64,000 bases of DNA from Verrucomicrobiota bacterium (GCA_016222825.1 JACRQF010000009.1:992001-1056000), one strand, 5' to 3'. Counted from the first letter of the stretch, positions 51,484 to 63,013 are shown. Program-made: numbers and translations. The notes: generated by a model from the sequence alone, not told the origin.

Positions 51484-53127
51484 GTGTTGCGATTTGCGAA
51501 GAGTCTCGAAAACAACGAAACCGTGCCGGCCAACGGCCGCGGGGGCGCCTGGTGGATGGCGCTGTGCCTGGCGGCAGTGACGCTCGCGACTTTCTGGCGG
51601 GCGACTCAATGCGATTTTGTCAACTATGACGACCCCACTTATGTGACCGAAAACAGCGACGTGCAAGAAGGCCTGACGGCGGACAGCGTCCGCCGCGCGT
51701 CCGCCGTCAACTTCGATGGCCTCAGGATTCCGCTGACGTGCCTTTCCCACATGGCAGACTGGCAGATTTACCGGGACAGTGCATGGGGACACCATCTGAC
51801 CAATATCCTGCTTCACACCGCCAACACGGTGCTGCTGTTTCTCCTGCTGCGTTTCATGACAGGCAGCCTGTGGCGAAGCGCGTTTGTCGCAGCACTGTTT
51901 GCATTGCATCCGCTCCACGTGGAAACGGCGGCGTGGGTGTCGGAGCGGAAGGGGGTATTGAGCACGCTTTTCTGGTTGCTGGCGCTCTGGGCTTACGCGC
52001 GCTATGCACGTTTCACGGTTGAAGGACTGAAACAAGCCCAAGCGCGAAGCAGCTACGCCATGGCGCTTGTGCTGTTTGCCTGCGCCTTGATGGCCAAACC
52101 CATCGTGGTAACGCTGCCTTTTGTGCTGTTGCTGCTGGATTACTGGCCATTGGAGCGGTGGAAACCTTCACATGCTTCTCAAGGTTGGCGCGCGCTGGTT
52201 AAAGAGAAGATCCCGTTCTTCCTGCTGGCGGGAATCGGCAGCCTGGTGACGTTCTGCGAAGCACCGGCGGAAGTTCTGACGGCGGGCCAGCGCATCAGCA
52301 ACGCACTGATCTCCTACCCGCGTTATCTGGGCAAGACCATCTGGCCCTTCGACCTTGCCATTCCGTATCCACATCCAGCCAACTGGCCGGGCTGGGGAAC
52401 GATGCTAGCTGCCGCGTTCTTGACGATAACGACCGGCCTCGTTATCTGGCAGGCGCGACGACGGGCTTATCTGGCGATGGGTTGGTTCTGGTTTCTCGGC
52501 ACGCTGGTGCCGGTCCTTGGCTTGGTGCGGATGGGGTTCTACTCCATCGCCGACCGCTACACTTACGTCTCGCTGATTGGGGTTTTTGTGATGTTGGCTT
52601 GGGCGACGGGTGAAATCCCGTCGCGATGGAACAGGTGGAGACGCGCGACCGTCGCGGGTGCGATGTTGTTGCTGTGCCTGTGCGCCTGGCGCGCACACGA
52701 CCAACTGAGACACTGGCAAAACAGCGGCACGCTGTTCTCTCACGCGCTCCAAGCGACGAAAAACAACTTCCTGGCCCACAACAATCTTGGCTCTTACCTC
52801 TACAGTCGTGGCCGCCACGACGAGGCGATGAAACATTACGTCGAGGCCGTGAACATCAACCCGCAATACAACCTCACGTGGGAGAACATCTTTTGCGCGC
52901 TGGCTGACACGCGGCTCGACCGGCAGGCCATCGCGCATTACACGCAAACACTCAAATCAAAAACCAATGCCGCCGCCGCGCCCGCAGGCAACTGGAACAC
53001 GATGGGATTCGCAACATTCGGCGCGGCCATTGGAGCCTTGTTCCTGAAAGCGATCCTGCGGACACGACGGGCACATCAAGAACCCGGTCTTGACCGCTCG
53101 AAGGACAGCAACCCGCTACAGGAGTAA
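51484..53127 (+). CDS. multi-pass membrane protein with TPR tail (TMTC/DUF1736-like)
   Basis: A 547-residue inner-membrane protein with about nine hydrophobic helices and a C-terminal TPR unit (NNLGSYLYSRGRHDEAMKHYVEAVNINPQ). The N-terminal FVNYDDPTYVTENSDVQ, followed by GHHLTNILLHTANTVL and ALFALHPLHVETAAWVSERKG, is the hallmark of bacterial TMTC-like, GT-C fold transferases, which use lipid-linked sugars to glycosylate proteins outside the membrane. The frame opens with GTG at 51484; the true start may be a little later, since no ribosome site is seen. Divergent from the ceramidase-like gene; convergent with rho. Confidence 0.72.
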   Translation: MLRFAKSLENNETVPANGRGGAWWMALCLAAVTLATFWRATQCDFVNYDDPTYVTENSDVQEGLTADSVRRASAVNFDGLRIPLTCLSHMADWQIYRDSAWGHHLTNILLHTANTVLLFLLLRFMTGSLWRSAFVAALFALHPLHVETAAWVSERKGVLSTLFWLLALWAYARYARFTVEGLKQAQARSSYAMALVLFACALMAKPIVVTLPFVLLLLDYWPLERWKPSHASQGWRALVKEKIPFFLLAGIGSLVTFCEAPAEVLTAGQRISNALISYPRYLGKTIWPFDLAIPYPHPANWPGWGTMLAAAFLTITTGLVIWQARRRAYLAMGWFWFLGTLVPVLGLVRMGFYSIADRYTYVSLIGVFVMLAWATGEIPSRWNRWRRATVAGAMLLLCLCAWRAHDQLRHWQNSGTLFSHALQATKNNFLAHNNLGSYLYSRGRHDEAMKHYVEAVNINPQYNLTWENIFCALADTRLDRQAIAHYTQTLKSKTNAAAAPAGNWNTMGFATFGAAIGALFLKAILRTRRAHQEPGLDRSKDSNPLQE

Positions 53128-53148
53128 GCCCCGGCCGCGCGCGCCGGC

Positions 53149-54555
<1,407 letters not shown>

Positions 54556-54566
54556 AGTTTTTCCTC

Positions 54567-55199
54567 TCACTTTGAAATGTTACCGCCCGCCGGTGGCAGG
54601 GACTCCAATCGTTTCCAAATCCTGGTCATCTGTTGTTCCAGCACCGCCAACGGGCATTCGTTCCATGCCACAAAATCCGCTCGTTCCATCTTGGCCGCCA
54701 GCGGCGATTGGGCGGCAATCCGCGCCCCGGCCTGCGCTTCCGTGAGGCCGCGCGCGCGCAACCGCTGCCGCTGCGTGGCCTCGGCGCATCCGACCACGAT
54801 CACCGCGTCGAACCAATCCTGCACGCCCACTTCGTAGAGCAGCGGGATCACCACCGCCACCACGCCGCGCCAGCCAGCGCGCTTCAACTCGATCAGTTCA
54901 CCCTGCCACGCCGCGCGAACCTCCGGATGAACAATGTCGTTCAACCGCTGCCGCTGCCGCGCGTCGGCGAACACGATGTCGCCGAGCCGCTCGCGGTCTA
55001 TCGTGCCGTCGGCCTTCAAAATCTCACGGCCGAAAGCGCGCACCGCCGCCTCGAACGCCGGCGTGCCCGGATCGAGCGCGCGGCGCGCCAATTCGTCCGT
55101 GTCCATGACATGCGCACCGAGCGCCGCCAGCGTCGCCGCGGCAGTTGTTTTGCCGGAGGCGATGCCGCCTGTCAGTCCTGCTTGAATCAACCTGTCCAT
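54567..55199 (-). CDS. coaE: dephospho-CoA kinase
   Basis: A 210-residue cytosolic kinase that adds the 3'-phosphate in the last step of coenzyme A synthesis. Seen: P-loop [12 protein letters not shown] at the start, [18 protein letters not shown], the [10 protein letters not shown] strand and the [13 protein letters not shown] base-contact segment. The length is normal for the family. ATG 55199 places the P-loop at residue 8; an ATG at 55220 is a possible alternative. It precedes rho by 11 bp, and a good promoter lies 110 nt upstream. Confidence 0.95.
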   Translation of the reverse strand: MDRLIQAGLTGGIASGKTTAAATLAALGAHVMDTDELARRALDPGTPAFEAAVRAFGREILKADGTIDRERLGDIVFADARQRQRLNDIVHPEVRAAWQGELIELKRAGWRGVVAVVIPLLYEVGVQDWFDAVIVVGCAEATQRQRLRARGLTEAQAGARIAAQSPLAAKMERADFVAWNECPLAVLEQQMTRIWKRLESLPPAGGNISK

Positions 55200-55313
55200 C
55201 GGCCACCTGAAGAGTGGCATCGCTCGATGGCACTCCAAAAGGGGATTTGTTTCACTGCCGAACGCGCTGGCGTCACAAACTTCAGAAGGCAAGCCATTCC
55301 AAAACGGCGAGCA

Positions 55314-55341
55314 ACTCTAGCGCAACATCCCGCGATGTCAA
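55314..55341 (-). promoter_or_regulatory. promoter of coaE-rho
   Basis: On the minus strand a perfect TTGACA (55341-55336), 16-nt spacer, TAGAGT (55319-55314). It lies between the exonuclease stop and coaE, so coaE-rho has its own start about 110 nt upstream of the ATG. Confidence 0.55.
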
Positions 55342-55348
55342 GCAGCCG

Positions 55349-56242
55349 TCAGCCCAAGGACAACTGTCCTTGCGGCTCCTGCCGCGCCTGTCGCCGCGTC
55401 TCTTCCAGCAGCGACTTGAAACCAAACCGCTCGAACAACGCCGCCAGCCGCTCCAGGTCCGGTTCGACGCGGCGCAACCGTTCCCAGTCCACCGGCACCG
55501 GCAGCGCCGCGTTCAAGGTCATCAACACCCGGTTCTGCCGGATGCGGCCGGCGCACTGCTCGATCGCCGCGCGCAGCCTCGCGTTGGCTATTTCGCCGCT
55601 GCGCGCCAGCACGGCTTCCGCGCCGCCAAACTGCGCCAGCAGTTGCGCCGCCGTCTTCTCGCCGACGCCCGGCACGCCGGGAATGTTGTCGGAGCTGTCG
55701 CCGGTCAGGCAGAGCAGGTCCAGCAACTGTTCCGGCGGCACGCCGTAACGTTCCCGCACGCCGTCGCGATCCACGAGCACGTTGCCCTTGGGCAGCAGCC
55801 GCACGCCGCAGACACGGTCGCTGACCAACTGCATCAAATCCTTGTCGGCGGTGGCGATGAGCACGCGCGCGTCGCCCGCCTGCCGGCAGACGGAGGCGAT
55901 GACATCGTCCGCCTCGCAGCCCGGCTGTTCCAGAGACACAACACGCATGGCATCGAGCACCTCGCGGATAGCAGGCAACTGCGCGCGCAGGTCGTCCGGC
56001 ATCGGCTTGCGCTGGGCCTTGTAGGTTTCCAGCACCTTCAGCCGCTCCTCCGGCAAGCCCGCGTCCCAAGTGACAGTCCAGTGGGTCGGCTGGAAGTCGT
56101 CCGCCATCTTGCGCAACATCTTCAGGAAGCCGAAGACAGCGTTGGTCGGCTCGCCGCGCGCGTTGGTTAGCTTCGGGATGGCAAAGAACGCCCGGTAGGC
56201 GTAGCTGTGGCCATCAACGATCAGCAGGGTTTTGTCAGCCAT
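55349..56242 (-). CDS. stand-alone 5'-3' exonuclease (FEN/PolA N-domain type)
   Basis: A 297-residue nuclease corresponding to the 5'-3' exonuclease domain of DNA polymerase I, without polymerase. Metal-binding acidic residues are visible in LIVDGHSYAYRAF, TVTWDAG, CEADDVIAS, ATADKDLMQLV and LTGDSSDNIPGVPGVGEKTAA, the last including the helix-hairpin-helix. It removes RNA primers or flaps during replication and repair. The C-terminus ends soon after the helical arch domain. It could be the only such nuclease or a second copy beside PolA; the window cannot tell. Confidence 0.9.
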   Translation of the reverse strand: MADKTLLIVDGHSYAYRAFFAIPKLTNARGEPTNAVFGFLKMLRKMADDFQPTHWTVTWDAGLPEERLKVLETYKAQRKPMPDDLRAQLPAIREVLDAMRVVSLEQPGCEADDVIASVCRQAGDARVLIATADKDLMQLVSDRVCGVRLLPKGNVLVDRDGVRERYGVPPEQLLDLLCLTGDSSDNIPGVPGVGEKTAAQLLAQFGGAEAVLARSGEIANARLRAAIEQCAGRIRQNRVLMTLNAALPVPVDWERLRRVEPDLERLAALFERFGFKSLLEETRRQARQEPQGQLSLG

Positions 56243-56308
56243 GCGCGTGGCACCAAGGACGGCAGCCGGCCATGCCGGTTTGCTTTCGGATCGAACTGAA
56301 CGCCAACA

Positions 56309-59095
56309 CTAGGGCCGCGGGGCGGCGGCGGCAGGCGCGACAGGCGCGGCCTCCACAGGCGTTACGTGCGTCGTCGTCGGCGTGATCACGTCGCCGTAAG
56401 GGTCAATCAAACGGGCGGTGACGAACACCATCAGGTTCTTCTTGATGGTGTTCTCCAGTTCGTTTCGGAACAGTTTGCCGACCAGCGGGAGATCGCCAAG
56501 GAACGGCACCTTGTCCTGAACCTTGGTGGCGTCTTCGCGCATCAGGCCGCCGAGCACGACCGTGGAACCGTCGAAGACCATGACGCTGGTGGTGACGCGC
56601 CGCGTGGAAAAGACGGGCTGCGGGAAGGGGAAGTCCAAAGCAAAGTTGTTTGCACTCTGGGTGTTGCCTGCGATGGTTCGGCTGCCATAATCAATGAACC
56701 CGTCGAAATCGCTGACTTCGGGAATCAACGTCAGGTTGATCAAACCGGTTTCACCAATCTGCGGCGTCACATTCAGTGTCACGCCGAGATTGCGTGTTTG
56801 GAAGCCACCCGGCGTCGGAGGTGAAATCATAGGCACATTGGCCGCAGCCCCGCTGCCGCCGGATGCCGTGGCCACGCGAGGCGGCTCAAACTCAGTCGGG
56901 TAGATAAATTCTCGAATGACTTCAATCTTCGCCTGTTGGCCGCTGATCGTGGTCACTTTCGGAGCGCAGAGCAAATCCACATTCTTGCGCTGCGACAAGG
57001 CGCGCAGAATGACCTGGAACTGGGGGTTCGTCAGCAAACCGGTCATCCTCGCCACGGCGTCATTGACACCCGTGGCTGTGACTGTGCCGCCGCCCAACAG
57101 CGAATCCAGTTTGTTGCCCGACAACACACCCGCTTGGTTCGCGAACCGGTTTCCCTGGGTCAGTTTCTGGCTGGCAGTCGCTGCCGGAGTCTGGTCGCTT
57201 GGGAAGGCAGGGAAGGTGGGGCCAAAAGTGCTGTTCGCGGTGCCGCCTCCGAGGCTGAACGCCGGGTTGACGCTCGAGTCGGATCCGTGGATGCTGCCAA
57301 ATCCCCAGTCGCCCAAAATCCAATCGAAGCCCAGTTCGCGCAAATCGGTCTGCTGGATCTCGATGAACTTCGCCTCGATGGTCACCTGGGTGCCGCCGGC
57401 GCGACGCAGCGTGTTCAGAATGCCCTCGATGGTATCCAAGTTCTCCTGCGTATTGGTCACGAAGAGCCGGCTGGTCGCCGCTTGGTAGGTTACTGAGGCG
57501 CCTGGGTCAAATTTCACGCCGGCATCGGTGAAGAACTTCTTGATGTCTTCGCTCGACACACCGGTGCCGCCTCCCGCCGTCGGAGCGGCGGCTGGCATCG
57601 GAGCGGCCGGGGCGGGCGCACCGGCAGCGCCCCCTGGAGCCGCGCCCGCGGCGCCACCCGTCATGACGGAGGTGAAGATACCGGGCGGCACCTGGAAATC
57701 GCGCGTCAGCAGGACACCGGGTGGCTGATAATTGATCGGGACAATAAGAACGGCATACTTGTCCACGACGAACTTCAAACCGGCGATATCCGTCACATAA
57801 CGCAACGCATCGCGCAACGGCACATCCAGCAGGTTCAAGGTGATCGCAGGCGTGCCTGTCATAGGAGCGGCCGTGGGCGCTGCCGGCATGGCTGCTGGCA
57901 TGGCCGCCGGCGCAGGCGCGGGAACAGGCTCGGGCGCCGGCGCTCCGGGTGCGCCAGGCGCTCCAGGCACGGCGCCTGGAACGGGGGCGGGGGCTGGGGC
58001 GGGAAGTGGCGCAGCGGCGGGAGCCGCGGCCTCTGGCGCAGCAGCCGCTCCGGCGCCGGCGCCGGCCAAACCGCCGCCGAAAACAATGTTCACACCGTTG
58101 CCACCCTGCTGCTTGTCTATCAATCGGCTCTGTTCAGCCAGGAAATTGACAACGTCAATGATGTTGGCTTCCCTGAACTCGATCTTCGGAAGACGGATTG
58201 TGTTGAGCTTTCTGTCGAGTTGCTCTTTCTCCGGTGAAATAACCTGGGTCTGCACAGGCTGTGGCCGGGCCGTCGTGCGAGGCGGCTTCACCGGCGGCGC
58301 CCATGCTTCGAGGGTGTCGGCGGCGTATTGCGAGCGCACGCGAGACATGTCCACCTGGGCGGTGTGGTATCGCTGCTCGTTGATCTGCCGCAGCAACAAG
58401 CGGGCTTCTTCGTTGTAACGGTCCAGCGCCATCGCCGCGTTGACCTTCTCCGCAGCCAGATCGAGTTGGTTGCTCTGGAAAGCCAGCCGCGCGTCGCGCA
58501 AGAGCTGCGTCGTAAGGTTCTGGGCCTTCCTGAACTCCGGCGTCTCGTCCACCGGGGGCAGGGTCCTCGGCACGGAGTCGAGGTCGGCAGTGGCAACCGC
58601 CTTGGGGCCTTTCTCAGGAGTCGCGGCGACGCGCTCGACGGTCTTGATGATGCCCTTGGCCGCGGCGTTGGCGGGATCAATCTTCAACACTTCGTCCGCC
58701 GCCTTGCGCGCTTCCTCGTAGTTCTTCGACCGGACGGAAGCCTTGCCCTTGTTGATGTAGGCGACCACGACCCCGGCCCTTGCGGCGGCCATTTCCTTGG
58801 CGGCGATGGGCCCCTTGGGCAGGGTGCGGAGGGCTTTGGAATAGGCCTCGGCCGCTTCGTCGAACTTGCCGGCCTTCATGGCGGCTTCGGCATCGGCGAG
58901 CGCCTTCTGGCCGCGGATGAGTTGTTCCTTGCGGCGGATGATCTCCTGCTCGCTCAACTCTTCGGGCGTGGCCAAGGCCGCGGCACCGACGCTGGCCAGT
59001 TGGTTCTCTGTCTGGGCGCGCAAGGGCGCGGCCCACAACCCCAGAGCCAAGCTGCCACACAACAGTGCGGGTAAAAATTGATCGGCTTTCTTCAT
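56309..59095 (-). CDS. PilQ-type secretin, Amuc_1098-like
   Basis: A 928-residue outer-membrane secretin. It has a signal peptide (1-28), TPR-like helices (about 60-190), a LPKIEFREANIIDVVNFLAEQ domain (secretin N-type), a long Ala/Pro/Gly low-complexity linker, a second N-domain, and the C-terminal secretin pore domain with VPFLGDLPLVGKLFRNE (about 860-880). It would form the channel through which a type IV pilus-like fibre passes. AAAGGAAG precedes the ATG. It follows the Amuc_1099-like gene by 104 bp. In Akkermansia the homologous cluster order Amuc_1098-1102 is the same. Confidence 0.88.
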   Translation of the reverse strand: MKKADQFLPALLCGSLALGLWAAPLRAQTENQLASVGAAALATPEELSEQEIIRRKEQLIRGQKALADAEAAMKAGKFDEAAEAYSKALRTLPKGPIAAKEMAAARAGVVVAYINKGKASVRSKNYEEARKAADEVLKIDPANAAAKGIIKTVERVAATPEKGPKAVATADLDSVPRTLPPVDETPEFRKAQNLTTQLLRDARLAFQSNQLDLAAEKVNAAMALDRYNEEARLLLRQINEQRYHTAQVDMSRVRSQYAADTLEAWAPPVKPPRTTARPQPVQTQVISPEKEQLDRKLNTIRLPKIEFREANIIDVVNFLAEQSRLIDKQQGGNGVNIVFGGGLAGAGAGAAAAPEAAAPAAAPLPAPAPAPVPGAVPGAPGAPGAPAPEPVPAPAPAAMPAAMPAAPTAAPMTGTPAITLNLLDVPLRDALRYVTDIAGLKFVVDKYAVLIVPINYQPPGVLLTRDFQVPPGIFTSVMTGGAAGAAPGGAAGAPAPAAPMPAAAPTAGGGTGVSSEDIKKFFTDAGVKFDPGASVTYQAATSRLFVTNTQENLDTIEGILNTLRRAGGTQVTIEAKFIEIQQTDLRELGFDWILGDWGFGSIHGSDSSVNPAFSLGGGTANSTFGPTFPAFPSDQTPAATASQKLTQGNRFANQAGVLSGNKLDSLLGGGTVTATGVNDAVARMTGLLTNPQFQVILRALSQRKNVDLLCAPKVTTISGQQAKIEVIREFIYPTEFEPPRVATASGGSGAAANVPMISPPTPGGFQTRNLGVTLNVTPQIGETGLINLTLIPEVSDFDGFIDYGSRTIAGNTQSANNFALDFPFPQPVFSTRRVTTSVMVFDGSTVVLGGLMREDATKVQDKVPFLGDLPLVGKLFRNELENTIKKNLMVFVTARLIDPYGDVITPTTTHVTPVEAAPVAPAAAAPRP

Positions 59096-59199
59096 ACTTC
59101 CTTTCACACTCTCAGCGCATTTCGCGCCCGCGGTCTGGGCCGGGCAACAACCCGTCCTCTCGGCGTGCTTATTCAAACCGTCCACGGGAAACGCCCCGG

Positions 59200-60051
59200 T
59201 CAAAACTTTTGAACAACCCGCGGGCGTCTCTTGTATTCCTTCTGAGTTTGAATGTCTTTGAATATCAGGAGTGGTAGATTGCTGTCAAGGCGAACGAGTT
59301 CATACGCTCTGCCTTTGTAGTTGAACTTCGAGCCTTGTTTCAACTCGCCGCTCTGTTCCCCGGTGACGCTGGACTGGTAACGGGCCACCGGCTCGCTCTC
59401 CAAGACCTGCTTTCCAACCACCAGCGGAATCTCTTTGACGACGCCAGCCGATCTGCGCTGGAGCGTCAACACGGAGACGTCCGACACGGTTTCGCCGCCG
59501 ATCGCGGGATTAAACCACTTCACTTTCTTCTCATCGTAGCGGAGCACGATGAACTCCTCCATGATGCCGTAGATGGGCTGCCTGATGGGAGGATCGCCGA
59601 TCTTGACGAACCGGGTGCCCGCGCCGGGGAGGTTGATCGCGAACACTTTATTCGTGCCGACCTCGGAGGCCACGGACATGAACTTCACGGGGAAGGTGCG
59701 GGAAGCCACCCACCAGTTGAGATCCTCGGCCGGGTCGGTAACCACGTTGGTCTTCGTCGTCGGCTCGTCGCCTGCCCGATAGAAATCCGTGCCGTTCCAC
59801 TTCCACACATCAGGAATGAACGGCCGGGGGCCGTCGTTGGTCCTCCACGCGAGCGGGTTCTTCAGCAGCGTCGCCACCTGTAGCAGTTCGTTGGTATCCA
59901 AGGGCGTGGCGGCTGCGATATTCGTGTCTATGCGGCGAGCGGGTGTCTCCTCCAATCCCAGCCGGTCCACCAGAATCACGGCGGTGGCAATCATCATCAT
60001 CGAGACAATGGCCAGCGCAATCTTTTCGTAATGTTTCTTCAAAAACTCCAT
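59200..60051 (-). CDS. single-pass membrane pilus protein, Amuc_1099-like
   Basis: A 283-residue inner-membrane protein with a short cytoplasmic start, one helix (about 11-30) and a periplasmic body of about 250 residues. The body is beta-rich, ends with a C-terminal segment like a PilP-type domain (SKFNYKGRAYELVRLDSNLPLLIFKD), and lies between the Amuc_1100-like gene (25 bp before) and the secretin. I infer that it links the inner-membrane platform to the secretin. Sequence alone cannot prove the PilP match; position in the cluster is the main evidence. Confidence 0.7.
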   Translation of the reverse strand: MEFLKKHYEKIALAIVSMMMIATAVILVDRLGLEETPARRIDTNIAAATPLDTNELLQVATLLKNPLAWRTNDGPRPFIPDVWKWNGTDFYRAGDEPTTKTNVVTDPAEDLNWWVASRTFPVKFMSVASEVGTNKVFAINLPGAGTRFVKIGDPPIRQPIYGIMEEFIVLRYDEKKVKWFNPAIGGETVSDVSVLTLQRRSAGVVKEIPLVVGKQVLESEPVARYQSSVTGEQSGELKQGSKFNYKGRAYELVRLDSNLPLLIFKDIQTQKEYKRRPRVVQKF

Positions 60052-60076
60052 GTTACTCCAGCCTGCGGTCAGCGCC

Positions 60077-61156
60077 TCACTTGGCGCCCGGCGGATTCGC
60101 GCCCGGCGACGACGGCTCTCGAAACTCCACCAAGTCCACGCGCATTTTCACTTGGATCTTCTCCAGACCAAAAACAGTGACCGCCTCCGCCAGTTTGCCA
60201 GCCTCGGCAGATGGCGCAGCGGCGCGTCCGCCGGGCGCTCCAGGAATCATGGTCGCCTCAGGCGCTGGCGGTTGTTCCGCAGGGGCGTCGGCCGCCGGCT
60301 GCGTCTTGCCCATCGCCTCGGACCGGCCACCCGCCAGCATCTCGGCGGCGCGCGTGTTGAGGACGGCCACCGAGCGGACAATGAAGAACCGCGGCGATGA
60401 TTCCAACGCGCTGAGGATGCCGCGCAATCCTTGCGTGTCGCAAGTAAACTCCAACTCGAAGGGCAGCGTCCGCGCGATGTCGCCGGGATTGTCGCGAATG
60501 GCCGCGCCAAAGAATTCGTCGCCGCCCGCCCTGACCGCCGACGACATCATGGCCGCCGCCATGGGATCCTTTGGAATCTCCGCGCCGACCGGCGCGCGGC
60601 GGATCGCGGTGATCGAGACGATGCGATTGGTGAAGAGGATGTCCGAGAGCATCTCGATCGTGCTCCATTGCGTCAGTAACGTGTTGATCTGGTTGGTGTC
60701 GTTGGCCGGCGGCGTGCCTTGCGTCACGTAGCGGCCGAAACCGAAACCGAACTCCTGCGGCACGGTGACGTTGTATTTCTTGGCCGCCGCCATCAGCTTG
60801 TTCTTCTGTTGCACGAGCATCGGGTTGAACGCCGAGGGCCGGATGTTCCGCGGCGGCGGATTGACGCTGGCAAGGTTGGTCAGCCACCGGGCGACGCTGA
60901 GGTTCGGGTCGGCGCCAGAAAGCACAGCCACGGTGTTGGAAAGGATGACGACGTTTTCCTTGTGGGGGAAGGGTTTCCGGCGCATGAGACCCTCCAGTTC
61001 GTTGCGCTTGGCTTCCAGCGTGGCGGCCACTTCCTCCTCCTTGGCGTAGTTCACCCAAACCTGGCTGTAATAGATGTAGCCCAGCACGCCGAGGCTGATG
61101 ACCGCGCCGATCGTCAAGCCAATGTTGTCTTTGAGCCAGGAGAGCAGGTTTTTCAT
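60077..61156 (-). CDS. PilO-like inner-membrane protein, Amuc_1100-like
   Basis: A 359-residue protein with one N-terminal membrane helix (about 14-32), a short coiled coil (about 35-60), then two ferredoxin-like alpha/beta domains, separated by a segment with PFELEFTCDTQGLRGILSALESSPRFFIVRSVAV, the usual last domain of PilO/Amuc_1100. It ends in an Ala/Pro-rich linker and a VKMRVDLVEF strand. In Akkermansia the relative is an outer-surface-exposed protein known for host effects. Its ATG overlaps the stop of the PilM-PilN fusion by ATGA. Assignment rests on architecture and order. Confidence 0.75.
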   Translation of the reverse strand: MKNLLSWLKDNIGLTIGAVISLGVLGYIYYSQVWVNYAKEEEVAATLEAKRNELEGLMRRKPFPHKENVVILSNTVAVLSGADPNLSVARWLTNLASVNPPPRNIRPSAFNPMLVQQKNKLMAAAKKYNVTVPQEFGFGFGRYVTQGTPPANDTNQINTLLTQWSTIEMLSDILFTNRIVSITAIRRAPVGAEIPKDPMAAAMMSSAVRAGGDEFFGAAIRDNPGDIARTLPFELEFTCDTQGLRGILSALESSPRFFIVRSVAVLNTRAAEMLAGGRSEAMGKTQPAADAPAEQPPAPEATMIPGAPGGRAAAPSAEAGKLAEAVTVFGLEKIQVKMRVDLVEFREPSSPGANPPGAK

Positions 61157-62937
61157 AACGGAATCGGCACCTTCAGTTGCGCCGTGATGCTGAAGGTGAA
61201 ATCCATGTCGCCTTCCTTCGGGGTGGGTCCTTTGGTGATGTTGGTGGCTTTCTCGTCAAAGTGGGCGCTCTCGCGCAGCTTGGTCAGGAACTCTGTCGGC
61301 TTCTGCAGTCGTTCTGGCTCAGTCGGTTTGTTGATGCTGCCGCCCACAATCAACAACTCGGTGATCTGCTGCTCTTTCGGCGCCGTCGAGGGCCTTCCTC
61401 CGCCTGCGTCGGGAGCGCCGGGAGGCGGCGCACCCTCGGGCGGAGGAGGCGGCGTAAGCTCCGCGCCCCCCGACATCCCGCCGATGGCCATACCACCTGA
61501 AGCCGGCTGAAGCTGGATGATCCAAGTGTCTGCAGGCAGGCGCTGCGTGATGTCTTCCAGAATCTGATGCCAGCGGACGCGCGCTTCGGCCAGCTTCTTG
61601 ATCTGGTCCTTGATCTGACCGTAGCGGTCCACGTTCTTTTGCTGGCGCGTGATCTGGCCTTCGAGCTGCCGTAGCGCACGAATCGTCGGCTCGACCTCGT
61701 TGTCCAGGATCTTTTGCTCCACCTCCGCGCGCTGGTTGAAATAGTAGCCCCAACTCGCACCGACCAGCGCCAGGCCGACCGCGCAGCCGAAGAAATAGAC
61801 CTTCTTCTTGTTGAACTCGCGCCGCTCGATGACGTAAGGCGGCAGCAAGTTCACCTCGATGGGACACTCACCCGCCGCCAGCCGCAATCCCAGCCCCACC
61901 GCGCCGCCGTAGCCGCAAGCCTCCGCCGCCAGCTTCTCGCGATCAATGCCCGGCGCGAGCGAGATGTTGCGGAACGGGTTGAAGAACTCGACGGGGATCT
62001 GGAGCTTCTCGTTGAAGAAATGATCCGCGTAAGGCATCGCCACCGAGCCGCCCGTCAGCAGCAATTTGTTCGGCTGCTGGCCGCCCTGCTGCGTGCGGTA
62101 AAAAATCACCGACCGCGTCACGTCAGCGTGGATGCGGGTCATGACGTTGCGGATGACCTTGCAAAGCCGCGCCGTCAACGGGTCTTCAGGTTCCTCGTAA
62201 GCGCCGCCCAGCCCGACGAAGCCTTTCCGGCGTTTCAACTCATCGGCCTGCGCAAAGGAGAGCTTCTGGTCCTCAAACTCGCGCATGATCTCCTGGGTGA
62301 TCGTGTTGCCACCGATCGGCACCGCGCGCGTGAAAATCTTCTCCTTCTCGATGAAAATGAGGTTGGTCGTCTTGGCGCCGATGTCCGCCACCAGCGTGCA
62401 GCCCTCCTCGACCTCGTAGTTGTAGCGGACGGCGTTGTAGAGGGCCAGCGAGCTGACATCCACCAACTCAACGTGCAGCCCGGCGGCATCCACCGCCTTG
62501 GCCAGCGACTCGATGATGTCGCTCTTGATGGCCACCAACACCACTTCGTATTCGCCCTTCTCCGACGCGCCGCCGATGAGCTGGTAGCCCCACACCACCT
62601 CGGACATGGGGAAAGGGACGTTCTGCTGCGCTTCGAAGCCGACCATGCGCTCGATGTTTTCCGGCGTAGCCGCGGGCAGCTTCACGAAACGCGTGAACAC
62701 CGACTGGCCCGCCACCGAGATGACCGAGCGGCTGCGGCGCACGCCGTGCTCGCGCAACATCTGCTTGAGCGTGGCGGTGATGACCCCGCTGCGGTCGGCT
62801 TCCTGCCCGGCGTCTCCCGGCAAATCCATGACGCCGTATTTGAGCAGCCGCACGCCGCCGGACTTCTCGCGCTCCAGCACCGCCAGTTTGACGGATGCCG
62901 CGCCGATGTCCAGTCCTAGAACTCGATTTGCTTTCAA
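61153..62937 (-). CDS. PilM-PilN fusion, Amuc_1101-like
   Basis: A 594-residue fusion. Residues 1-355 are PilM, an actin/FtsA-like ATPase fold (LGLDIGAASVKLAVLE; VADIGAKTTNLIFIE; LLLTGGSVAMPYADHFF). Then IEVNLLPP (360-367), the conserved PilM-binding N-peptide of PilN, is directly joined, followed by a membrane helix (about 381-400), a coiled coil (about 402-470) and a periplasmic ferredoxin-like domain (to 594). In most bacteria PilM and PilN are separate proteins that dock through exactly this peptide. It overlaps the Amuc_1100-like gene by 4 nt. Confidence 0.88.
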   Translation of the reverse strand: MKANRVLGLDIGAASVKLAVLEREKSGGVRLLKYGVMDLPGDAGQEADRSGVITATLKQMLREHGVRRSRSVISVAGQSVFTRFVKLPAATPENIERMVGFEAQQNVPFPMSEVVWGYQLIGGASEKGEYEVVLVAIKSDIIESLAKAVDAAGLHVELVDVSSLALYNAVRYNYEVEEGCTLVADIGAKTTNLIFIEKEKIFTRAVPIGGNTITQEIMREFEDQKLSFAQADELKRRKGFVGLGGAYEEPEDPLTARLCKVIRNVMTRIHADVTRSVIFYRTQQGGQQPNKLLLTGGSVAMPYADHFFNEKLQIPVEFFNPFRNISLAPGIDREKLAAEACGYGGAVGLGLRLAAGECPIEVNLLPPYVIERREFNKKKVYFFGCAVGLALVGASWGYYFNQRAEVEQKILDNEVEPTIRALRQLEGQITRQQKNVDRYGQIKDQIKKLAEARVRWHQILEDITQRLPADTWIIQLQPASGGMAIGGMSGGAELTPPPPPEGAPPPGAPDAGGGRPSTAPKEQQITELLIVGGSINKPTEPERLQKPTEFLTKLRESAHFDEKATNITKGPTPKEGDMDFTFSITAQLKVPIPL

Positions 62938-63013
62938 GACGATTTGAAATGACTAACTGATTTGAGGCGACAGCCGACCGGCCCGTTCGCGCCGTCGCCG
63001 ATTGCCGCAACGG

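Noticed and set aside
59096..59203. Earlier start (TTG at 59203) for the secretin, overlapping the previous stop
   Set aside because: A good ribosome site and signal peptide start at ATG 59095; the added 36 residues have no homology.
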